This document shows, piece after piece, positions 34,101 to 40,535 of a DNA stretch of 40,535 nt. The stretch comes from Aureispira sp. CCB-QB1. Its GTDB lineage: Bacteria > Bacteroidota > Bacteroidia > Chitinophagales > Saprospiraceae. The notes below the pieces were generated by a model, which was not told the DNA's origin, did no database searches, and was given only the letters and a program-made list of their open reading frames with translations. The stretch lies in assembly GCA_945870185.1 (NCBI GenBank), contig CAMBRK010000035.1:1-40535 (forward strand), given 5' to 3'. Each line of letters begins with the position of its first letter. Positions within the stretch are counted from its first letter, which is position 1. The position numbers and the translations under genes are program-made.

Positions 34101-35200
34101 CCATCTATGGCAGTGGATTTATGACCGGAGCGCGGTATCAGGTCAGTCAGGATTTTGCACAGCATCAAGCTACGCTGGATGGTGGCAATACCTGCGCTGT
34201 TCGTGTCTTTATCACCAGCCAAAGTGCAAGCCAACCCGCCAAGGTATTGGAGATGCTTACGGCTATAAGCCCCAATGTCAGTCCAGCGGTGATCCATGCA
34301 CTATTTGAAAAGAGTCCACATTTTACATCATCACAAGTAGCTCAAATCTTGGCACTCAATCCTGCCTTGCTTACAGACGCCTATGTATCTGGTGTGGTGT
34401 ATAAAACGAATACCTTTGGGACAACGGATAAAAACATCATACTCAACGCTGCATCAGCCAACAGTAGTAGAGTCAATACCGAGGTCATGCTCAGCTACAA
34501 AAAACAATATCAGGATGCAATCATCAGAGACAATATAGGCATGCTATCGCTCAATACTCCTATTGACTTCAATGATATTCGTGCTGAGCTCGCAACCAAC
34601 CCTAGTCCTTACAGAATCTTTGATATAGCACAGACCTATGCCGATCAGGGCAGACCAGATCTGGCAGCAGAGACGCTTACCGGAGCTGATCTATGCCAGA
34701 TCACCAACCCTATATACAGATCACAACTCACTGGTTTGTCTTATATCTACTCCAACTGGCAAGGTATCCAGGATGCCAAATCATCATCTCGAAGTGACTT
34801 AGGTACTATGGTAAATGATCTAATCACTCATGAACATGGTATCGCTACCGACATAGCTGCTCAAGTTTCAAGTGCAGAGGTAAAGCTAAAAGAAAGATGG
34901 AAGTATGAGCCATTGGTATTTGCAACGCCATCATCTAATATTGATCTTCTTACATATGATGTAGAAGTATATCCAAACCCAGCTCATGATATACTCTATA
35001 TCAATATCAAAGGAACCGTAGGGTACAAGGCACTTACAGCTACGATAATCAATATCGATGGTAAAGTGATGTCCACTTCATCTGTAGATAGAGACAATAA
35101 TCCTTTAGATATTAGTTCCTTATCACCGGGAATCTATACTGCCAAAGTCATGAATGATAATCAGGTGGTCTTTGTATCCAAATTTATCAAAATACAATAA
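31172..35200 (+). CDS. T9SS-exported M43-like zinc metalloprotease with β-helix and DCGG repeats
   Basis: 1342 residues from ATG 31172, chosen because 'MKSTKFSFFLIFFLISFMGI' is a proper signal peptide; GTG 31118 and ATG 31133 add a second hydrophobic leader. The zinc motif HELGHALGLRH is at 176-186, followed by 'GDYICDTQVDPY', as in pappalysin-like M43 peptidases. The expected Met-turn 'NNLMSYHNQSNLTPGQ' appears only near 408-423. The gap is filled by a β-sandwich resembling pre-peptidase C-terminal domains. About 440-800 is a β-helix. About 830-945 holds four Cys-rich repeats ('NGIQDNGEYGVDCGGPCPPC'). The last 80 are a T9SS domain ('VEVYPNPAHDILYI', 'SSLSPGIYTAKVM'). Substrate unknown. Confidence 0.9.
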   Translation: MKSTKFSFFLIFFLISFMGINELKSQHFKCGTPPPTEAQRAEIIRRLRLNDASRNTGCTDPVNNSTKTYKLILEYAVKNGVHFLSQSDKTNIENHLNSTFSTVNVSFQISYWPVMCDNCDLYDKGNWGRDNPLDNNIDFKDCLWGRLTAGNVDGGGGVGNYEGRFVSTKDLSTIAHELGHALGLRHTFDNFSDVNSQNNENVFQDNRAGCPCNCRLKGDYICDTQVDPYVFRNDNWNTQMFNSAPYLAGTLTANNPTMNRVNSFSPGNCILSSLNTNVYHVATEFAVSATGSYTFNSTLFAGSGSGGSLYLYEDSFNPSTPCANLLQIAVGTDNLIRILTAGVNYILVVAANVNGDVGNYRVKMDPIAGQIISSAKTTQLGLINLDDIQDQCGTIYSKLNINENQVLNNLMSYHNQSNLTPGQGSFIKLWNLGKPWETSGSAPPNAGPGMDPGFVVNSPMTISSPMNLTGDIIVNSHLTISNTVLGFMQDKGIIINAGGAITVDNSHLIPYSGAGCFPQAQYWKGIEVKTPSKVRIMIKNNSVIDRAFTAIKGHNCNIEGYIITGSRINSYNYTSLDILNNAGYFQVIERCIINGKIAFENSIDGLRISSSSVTGPLFKVKSATLTILGSKIYSPLEIENMGSHTVRLYNSTFFNFVNANPLNGKGVVRDNTFNTSVNTFFNTLDLDMYNNTFEGNDGPTILGFRPINVLLFKNSMSSARYGIQNANFFSNTRIECNNFLTQGTNDLFLREPIATFQGNLSLAAGNSFSRTPNLEVNYSGGPEIKYHFRDNNTEEPLRITPISNFSPIRIDNKLPSACDIKYPDTPPIPDHCNNEIKDGDETGVDCGGSCPRYPDTPVIITPSNCINGIQDQGETGIDCGGPCPPCLVSCSNGIQDNGEYGVDCGGPCPPCVSSTPPTCTDGIMNGNESGIDCGGSCPPCGYYPPIGGSSGGNGETGGSSGKYTKGDHTAFIQQLNAIYGSGFMTGARYQVSQDFAQHQATLDGGNTCAVRVFITSQSASQPAKVLEMLTAISPNVSPAVIHALFEKSPHFTSSQVAQILALNPALLTDAYVSGVVYKTNTFGTTDKNIILNAASANSSRVNTEVMLSYKKQYQDAIIRDNIGMLSLNTPIDFNDIRAELATNPSPYRIFDIAQTYADQGRPDLAAETLTGADLCQITNPIYRSQLTGLSYIYSNWQGIQDAKSSSRSDLGTMVNDLITHEHGIATDIAAQVSSAEVKLKERWKYEPLVFATPSSNIDLLTYDVEVYPNPAHDILYINIKGTVGYKALTATIINIDGKVMSTSSVDRDNNPLDISSLSPGIYTAKVMNDNQVVFVSKFIKIQ
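33665..33995 (+). repeat. Four tandem DxxExGxDCGGxCxxC coding repeats
   Basis: Inside the metalloprotease gene, four copies of C-x-[ND]-x-I-x-[DN]-G-[DE]-[EY]-[TS]-G-[VI]-D-C-G-G, then a Pro/Cys-rich tail, of unequal spacing (first to second separated by a longer linker). Such Asp/Cys-rich repeats look like small disulphide- or Ca2+-stabilised modules between the β-helix and the C-terminal part. Confidence 0.85.
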
Positions 35201-35226
35201 TCTGATTTAAATCCAATAATGTCACT

Positions 35227-35266
35227 GCAAGACATCGATACAATATCACCGATGTCTTGCTTTTTT
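35227..35266 (+). terminator. Terminator after the metalloprotease gene
   Basis: Perfect 11-bp stem GCAAGACATCG (35227-35237) / CGATGTCTTGC (35250-35260), 12-nt loop and TTTTTT directly after. It is the strongest intrinsic terminator in the window. Confidence 0.92.
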
Positions 35267-35291
35267 AAACTTTTTTTAATGTCCGCTCCAG

Positions 35292-36813
35292 ATGAAACAT
35301 TTTATTTCATTACTCATTTATGCTTTATTAATTATTAGTTCCGCCACTGTACAAGCCCAAGATAAATCGTGGAATTTACTCCTGGAAAAAGTAGTGGCTA
35401 GATATATCGGATTTCAAGTGTACGAAACGGATTCGTTTTATATAGTGGTAGGGACATCAATAGATACCTTCGGTACCTCTGAGCAAGGATTCTCTATTTC
35501 CAAAGTGGACAAAAAAAAGGGGAGCCTTGTGGCTACTATTCATTATGAAGAGCATGGGGTACTTTTCGATTTTAATCGCAGTAGGAATGGATACCTCATA
35601 GATAATGCGATTATTTTTCCGCAAATAACAAATACGTTACCAGCCTTAATAAAGTTATTTAAAGTTAATATCAGAACTTTAAAAATTGAAACCCTACTAT
35701 CAATGCCACCACCTGACTCTACGAGCAAATACACTATGTTTTTATATGATTTTATTCATATCAATCATAAATATTATATGGCATTGGATTATGTTACAGG
35801 GATATTTGATACACCAAGTTTCAAAGTTCATTGTTTTTTTTTTGTATTGGGATTCATTGACCAAAGATACTAAAATTATTGCATTAAGACAAGACAACAA
35901 AATTTCTATAAAAAGAATGGCGTCATTTGATAATGGATTGCTAGTGTTTTGTACTATATTAGGAGAAAAAGTTGCAACAGGCAAAATGTTAATCTACTAC
36001 CTTGATCTGGAAGGTAATATCAAATGGGAATATCAGACCCCTGCACTCAGTCCTATACATGAGGTCATAGACATATATCCACTAGATGATCGAGAAGTCT
36101 TGCTGGCATCTTATGATTCCTTTTTTGATTATGCCAAATTTGAGCTATACACCCGATGGACGGTCACACGATATGATGTGGTAAATAAAAAAATCATCTG
36201 GTCCAACTTCTGGGACGAACCTAGAAAACCATATATATGGGGTACTGCCAAAATCATCAAAACAAAAAAAAATGGCGAGTATTTTCTTATGGCCAATGAC
36301 TATATAAGACAAGATACATTCAGTTATACTTCTGGGAAAATTGTTAAGTTTAACGAAGAAGGCAAAAGATTATGGCAAAAGTCGTACTATTTTAGAACTA
36401 TTTGGTCATTGAGTAATGATTTTAATAATATTATATCAACATCGGGTGGAAACTATTTAATAGTGGGGTATGAATCTTTAGGTAGAGCTCCCTGGCTCGT
36501 AAAAATAGACGAAGATGGTAACATCCTACCCATAGACACCACATCTGCGACCGCTGACCACAACAACATACCTGAGATCAAAATCTATCCCAATCCTGCA
36601 TCGCACTCTATCGTCATCAATCAAGGCGAGATCACCGATATGACCTATCAGCTCGTAGATATGATGGGTATAGTTGTGAAGAAGATACCACTTCCATATG
36701 CTCACCATCATGTAGTGTGGGATATCAGTGATGTGGCAGCAGGTACTTATTTACTTACGATGTTGCAAGGTGAGAAGGTGATCGGTAGTAGGCAGCAGAT
36801 TATTATCAGGTGA
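35292..36813 (+). pseudogene. T9SS type A surface protein split by a +1 shift at a T10 tract
   Basis: Two overlapping frames make one protein of about 506 residues. The first (35292-35873) has a signal peptide ('LLIYALLIISSATVQAQ') and runs to 'TPSFKVHC', then hits TAA. The second continues with 'LYWDSLTKDTKIIALRQDN' and ends in a T9SS domain ('IKIYPNPASHSIVI', 'SDVAAGTYLLTML') at 36813. The switch lies at ten T's, 35834-35843; nine T's would fuse the frames. The body has repeated 'NGEYFLMANDY' and 'WLVKIDEDGNIL' strands, suggesting a β-propeller. Both halves are intact otherwise, so this is a recent lesion, a slippage switch or a sequencing error. Function unknown. Confidence 0.85.
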
Positions 36814-37195
36814 TCTAGTTATCTGTGATCTTATGATCGGTGAGTTTGTGATCGGTGATACCGCTTACAGCGGCACAAGTTCTGGTGAGCAGTGATCCTG
36901 TGATTTAAGAGACGTATATCGATCAAGATTTGCTTTTCTCTATCTGAATAATCTGATAAGGTCAGTGAGATAAAATTTAATAGCTCACGGAGCTTGTGCT
37001 TCCGTAGCAGTCTTATACGGATGGCACAAAATGTATCTTTTTTTATTTATGCTCTTTCATGTAAGTATAAGAAATTCAATTTATTGTACATGATTACAGT
37101 GATTTTAGATTTTAAACAAAGAATTAAATGCTGGTTTAAATAGGATATGACAAAAAATATTTCTAATTTCGCTCCCTGATCATTAAAATCACTTT
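36814..37195. other. Intergenic region with TGATC(GGTGA) repeats and two hairpins
   Basis: TGATC occurs at 36811, 36826, 36834, 36849 and 36893; the copies at 36834 and 36849 extend to TGATCGGTGA. A hairpin CCGCT-TAC-AGCGG lies at 36861-36873, and ACGGA/TCCGT arms near 36986-37004. No gene, no clear terminator and no clean TAnnTTTG box for oadG (nearest TAATTTCG near 37164). Confidence 0.5.
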
Positions 37196-37459
37196 ATGGA
37201 AAGTAATATTGGCAATGCCTTTTTGCTGTTACTTGTAGGTATGAGCACCGTTTTTTTAATGTTGTTTTTGCTCGTATCTTTTGGAAAAATTTTGATCCGT
37301 TGGGTCAATACAATAGATTTAGATATCCACGAATTACCCTTTACGAAGTTGAAAACGGAGACCAACATGAATAGGCAAGAGGCTGCTATCCATTTGGCTA
37401 TACAAAAATTGACGGACCACAAGGCCAAAGTGGTGTCTATAGAAAAACTGAAATCTTAA
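37196..37459 (+). CDS. oadG: Oxaloacetate decarboxylase gamma subunit (OadG family)
   Basis: 87 residues, small membrane subunit that anchors the α subunit to the β subunit of the Na+-translocating decarboxylase. Residues about 8-32 are a single membrane helix ('AFLLLLVGMSTVFLMLFLLV'), with the typical 'GMSTVFLML' core, followed by a charged cytoplasmic tail with 'EAAIHLAIQKL'. Its Zn-binding tail motif, known from some family members, is not evident. The oadA gene starts 25 bp downstream. Identification rests on the helix motif plus gene order. Confidence 0.85.
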   Translation: MESNIGNAFLLLLVGMSTVFLMLFLLVSFGKILIRWVNTIDLDIHELPFTKLKTETNMNRQEAAIHLAIQKLTDHKAKVVSIEKLKS

Positions 37460-37484
37460 AAATTTTAAAACACATTAAGACAAA

Positions 37485-39341
37485 ATGATACGAAAGGAAA
37501 TAAAGTTGGCTCTCATGTATCGCGATATGTGGCAATCATCCGGCAAGTACATGCCCAGAGTAGACCAATTAGAAAGGGTAGCGGAGCCTATTATAAAAAT
37601 GGGATGTTTTTCCAGAGTAGAAACCAATGGTGGTGGTTTTGAACAAATCAATTTACTGTATGGAGAAAATCCCAATATATCTGTCAGGAAATGGACCCAA
37701 CCTTTTAATGACGCAGGGATACAAACCCAAATGCTGGAAAGGGGATTGAATGGACTCAGAATGAATCCCGTACCCAAGGATGTCAGAAAACTGATGTTTA
37801 AACTGAAGAAAATCCAGGGTACCGATATCTCCAGATCATTTGATGGACTCAATAACCCACAAAATTTGGCTTTATCATTTCAATACGCCAAAGAAGGTGG
37901 CATGATTGCTCAAGGAGCCTTAAGTATGACCGTATCACCACTGCATACTGTGGAATATTTTGTAGATTTAGCCGACGAGTTTATAGCATTGGGTGCAGAA
38001 GAGATTTGTCTCAAAGATATGGCTGGTATCGCCAGGCCTGCTTCAGTGGGTAGGATAGTCAAAGGTATAAGAGAGAGACACCCGGATATCATCATACAAT
38101 ATCATGGACACTCCACGCCTGGATTTTCGGTGGCGTCTGCATTGGAAGCTGCGAGAAATGGGGTAGATATCATAGATGTAGGTATGGAACCATTGAGTTG
38201 GGGTACCGGACATGCTGACTTATTAACGATACATGCTATGCTCAAAGACGCAGGATTTTCTGTCCCTGATGTCAATATGAAAGCATACATGCAAGTGCGA
38301 ACACTGACGCAGGAATTTATGGATGACTTTTTGGGGTACTACATCAGCCCCAAAAACCGAGAAATGAATTCGCTGCTCATTGGCTCAGGATTACCGGGTG
38401 GCATGATGGGCAGTTTGATGTCAGACCTGGAGCAAAATCTGACGAGTCTCAATACCTGGAAAGAAAAAAATAATCAAGTCAAACTATCTCAAGACGATTT
38501 ATTAGTGAAACTTTTCGATGAGGTAGAGTATGCCTGGCCAAGATTAGGTTATCCACCTTTGGTTACTCCGTTTAGCCAATATGTAAAAAACGTAGCACTG
38601 ATGAATGTGATTTCTATGGAGAAAGGCAAAGAAAGATGGTCCATGATCGATGAAAACACCTGGAATATGATTCTGGGTCAGCAGGGCCAACTTTTAGGTA
38701 CATTAGATCAGGAAATTATTGACTTGGCCAATGCTCAAGGAAGAACATTTTTTGACGGAAATCCACAAGATTTATATCCTGACCAGTTAGAAATGTATAG
38801 ACAAAAACTCAAAGACAATGGATGGTATGCAGGCCCAGATGATGAAGAGTTGTTTCAGTATGCTATGCATCCCGCTCAGTATGAAGCTTTTAAATCAGGA
38901 GAAGCTAAGCTGAAATTTGAAGAAGATTTAGCCAAAAAACGGACACCCAAAACAGTGGTTTCTGAAACCTCGACCCCGATATATCCTTCAACTATCGAGG
39001 TAGAAGTAGAAGGTCAAAAATATTTGGTAAAAATAAATCATAATCACGGACAGACGGCACATGTTGCGGCAGACTCATCTGAATCATCACTCAAAGCCAC
39101 ATCTGAAACACACAGCGTGATCACTAGTCCATTAGAAGGTAAATTCTTCCTGACTAAAGATGCCGGCGAAATAGGAATCAAAATTGGAGACATGGTCAAA
39201 AAAGGAGATACAGTAGCTTATGTTGAGGCCATGAAAGTCATCAATGCGATTTCGTCTCCATATGATGGGACCGTAACACAAATACTGGTAACTAAAGGAG
39301 CAGATGTCGAAGAAGATCAGGAATTGATTTATATTAAATAG
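37485..39341 (+). CDS. oadA: Oxaloacetate decarboxylase alpha subunit (carboxyltransferase + biotin carrier)
   Basis: 618 residues. It removes CO2 from oxaloacetate and carries it on biotin to the β subunit. Carboxyltransferase TIM barrel at about 1-300: 'LMYRDMWQSS' with metal-binding Asp14, 'EICLKDMAGI' with Lys177 (the carbamylated-Lys position) and 'YHGHSTPG' with His207/His209. Conserved PYC/OADA domain at about 300-460 ('GGMMGSLMSDLEQNL'). After a linker, the biotinyl domain ends the protein: 'AYVEAMKVINAISSPYDG' with Lys584, about 35 residues from the end. Closely related to pyruvate carboxylase subunit B and methylmalonyl-CoA decarboxylase; the adjacent oadG and oadB favour the decarboxylase pump. 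oadB starts at the next base after its stop. Confidence 0.93.
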   Translation: MIRKEIKLALMYRDMWQSSGKYMPRVDQLERVAEPIIKMGCFSRVETNGGGFEQINLLYGENPNISVRKWTQPFNDAGIQTQMLERGLNGLRMNPVPKDVRKLMFKLKKIQGTDISRSFDGLNNPQNLALSFQYAKEGGMIAQGALSMTVSPLHTVEYFVDLADEFIALGAEEICLKDMAGIARPASVGRIVKGIRERHPDIIIQYHGHSTPGFSVASALEAARNGVDIIDVGMEPLSWGTGHADLLTIHAMLKDAGFSVPDVNMKAYMQVRTLTQEFMDDFLGYYISPKNREMNSLLIGSGLPGGMMGSLMSDLEQNLTSLNTWKEKNNQVKLSQDDLLVKLFDEVEYAWPRLGYPPLVTPFSQYVKNVALMNVISMEKGKERWSMIDENTWNMILGQQGQLLGTLDQEIIDLANAQGRTFFDGNPQDLYPDQLEMYRQKLKDNGWYAGPDDEELFQYAMHPAQYEAFKSGEAKLKFEEDLAKKRTPKTVVSETSTPIYPSTIEVEVEGQKYLVKINHNHGQTAHVAADSSESSLKATSETHSVITSPLEGKFFLTKDAGEIGIKIGDMVKKGDTVAYVEAMKVINAISSPYDGTVTQILVTKGADVEEDQELIYIK

Positions 39342-40535
39342 ATGGAAATGGAGTTATTGGATAAACTTTTTAAAATGACAGCCTTTGGAGCCATTGGTGA
39401 TGATCCATGGGTTTTGGTCATGATATTATTGGCCTTGTTTCTATTGTATCTGGGCATTGGCAAAAAATTTGAACCACTACTTTTAGTTCCCATAGCTTTC
39501 GGGATATTATTGGCAAATTTTCCTGGTGGGAATATGGGAGTCATACCCGCTGATGAAATTAATGGTATCGGGGATAAGACGATTTTAAAAATCGCTAGCG
39601 ATCATGGCATCATGAACATGTTGTATTATTTATTGATCAAAACCGGTTTATTGCCTCCTTTGATATTTATGGGTGTAGGTGCACTTACTGATTTTGGACC
39701 CATGCTTCGCAATCTTCGGTTGGCGTATTTTGGTGCCGCTGCTCAGATAGGTATTTTCTTTGTTTTAATGTTGGCCGTTTCTGTAGGCTTTACTTTAAAG
39801 GAAGCAGCGGCTTTAGGAATCATTGGTGGTGCAGACGGACCCACGGCTATATATACAGCTATTGTGCTTGCGCCTCATCTATTGGGCCCTATTGCTATCG
39901 CGGCATATTCTTATATGGCTTTAGTTCCCGTGATCATTCCTTTGGTGGCCAAATTGACGATGAAGGAATCAGAGTTTAAAATTAACATGAAAGAGCAAGA
40001 CAGACTATTTCCTGAAGCTATACAAATCAAAAACCTGAAATTGCTCAAGATTATTTTTCCTATAGTTCTTTGTGTCATAGTCTCTTTGTTTGTTCCTTCA
40101 GCTACGCCATTGGTAGGTATGTTACTTTTCGGAAATTTAGTCAAAGAGATTGGAACAGATACGCACCGCTTATTTGCCGCCGCATCAGAAACCATATTAA
40201 ATACAGCCACTATTTTTTTAGGATTGACTGTTGGAGCTACCATGACAGCATCCACATTCCTTCAATCGCAAACACTCATGATTATAGCGGGTGGATTTAT
40301 AGCATTTTGTCTTTCTGTGGCCGGAGGTATTTATGCTGTGAAAATTTATAATATCTTTGCACGCAAGAAAATCAATCCACTCATTGGAGCCACAGGACTG
40401 AGTGCTGTTCCTATGTCATCGAGAGTGGCCAATGAAATGGCCTTAAAATACGATCCCAATAATCATATTTTACAATATGCCATGTCATCCAATATTTCAG
40501 GCGTTATAGGCAGTGCAGTCGCTGCAGGGGTTTTA
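39342..40535 (+). CDS. oadB: Oxaloacetate decarboxylase beta subunit (Na+ pump), 3' end cut by window
   Basis: Polytopic membrane subunit that decarboxylates carboxybiotin and exports Na+. The frame is open from ATG 39342 (directly after the oadA stop) to the window end, 398 codons; the family is about 400-430, so only the tail is missing. Multiple membrane helices: 'WVLVMILLALFLLYLGIG', 'LVPIAFGILLANFPGG', 'PPLIFMGVGALTDFGPML'. The functional region 'GIIGGADGPTAIYTAI' carries the conserved Asp165 (GGADGPT). Near the end 'SSNISGVIGSAVAAGVL' holds the conserved Asn/Gly/Ser pattern. Family and role are confident; the exact substrate is taken from the context. Confidence 0.93.
   Translation, partial: MEMELLDKLFKMTAFGAIGDDPWVLVMILLALFLLYLGIGKKFEPLLLVPIAFGILLANFPGGNMGVIPADEINGIGDKTILKIASDHGIMNMLYYLLIKTGLLPPLIFMGVGALTDFGPMLRNLRLAYFGAAAQIGIFFVLMLAVSVGFTLKEAAALGIIGGADGPTAIYTAIVLAPHLLGPIAIAAYSYMALVPVIIPLVAKLTMKESEFKINMKEQDRLFPEAIQIKNLKLLKIIFPIVLCVIVSLFVPSATPLVGMLLFGNLVKEIGTDTHRLFAAASETILNTATIFLGLTVGATMTASTFLQSQTLMIIAGGFIAFCLSVAGGIYAVKIYNIFARKKINPLIGATGLSAVPMSSRVANEMALKYDPNNHILQYAMSSNISGVIGSAVAAGVL

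Noticed and set aside
36940-37060. tRNA or riboswitch in the hairpin-rich region before oadG
   Set aside because: No cloverleaf, no T-loop GTTCGA-type sequence and no known riboswitch core could be recognised.

Overview
The window looks like chromosomal DNA of a Bacteroidota bacterium, most likely Saprospiraceae-like. Three things point that way. It is AT-rich. Six genes encode secreted proteins ending in the type IX secretion (T9SS, Por) C-terminal sorting domain, recognisable by a 'YPNP' start and a 'LSxGxY' motif. Many genes are preceded by the Bacteroidota-type -7 promoter box TAnnTTTG rather than a TATAAT box. Housekeeping pairs and clusters typical of the phylum are also present. No rRNA, tRNA or CRISPR array was recognised.

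Layout. 0.2-2.4 kb: ilvE and a T9SS-exported protein. 2.4-3.85 kb: a gene-poor stretch with a 36-codon membrane ORF ending at a strong hairpin, and two abutting transposase remnants of different IS families. 3.86-7.3 kb (minus): a TPR protein, a DUF4292 lipoprotein and an EnvC-like murein hydrolase activator, forming an envelope operon. 7.7-9.1 kb (minus): pyruvate kinase. 9.5-11.7 kb: an NfeD-like membrane protein and a flotillin. 11.9-14.6 kb: PEP carboxylase, followed by a convergent 44-codon ORF with its own good promoter and a patch of short repeats and palindromes. 15.1-20.7 kb (minus): two large T9SS/PKD surface proteins. 20.7-22.2 kb: a divergent intergenic region with two 21-bp tandem arrays. 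22.2-27.1 kb: pheT, a coiled-coil protein, zapA, a structured intergenic segment and rny. 27.3-28.2 kb: a T9SS protein with a T9 homopolymer in its signal-peptide region. 28.2-30.4 kb (minus): aspartate kinase translationally coupled to a membrane-anchored NUC1 nuclease. 30.4-31.2 kb: a second divergent intergenic region with a third 21-bp array. 31.2-35.2 kb: a giant T9SS metalloprotease. 35.3-36.8 kb: a T9SS gene split at a T10 tract. 37.2-40.5 kb: oadG, oadA and oadB (cut by the window edge), the Na+-pumping oxaloacetate decarboxylase.

Genes acting together. Pyk, Ppc and OadGAB all act at the PEP/pyruvate/oxaloacetate node, and aspartate kinase and IlvE draw amino acids from it. The TPR-DUF4292-EnvC operon and zapA serve envelope and division functions, and the T9SS proteins are the exported surface layer.

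Most unusual signals: (1) three independent arrays of exactly 21-bp units, all in divergent intergenic regions; (2) long T tracts at the reading-frame breaks of two surface-protein genes, suggesting phase variation or sequencing error; (3) small ORFs with their own transcription signals; (4) a foldable zapA-rny spacer that could be a 6S-like RNA.
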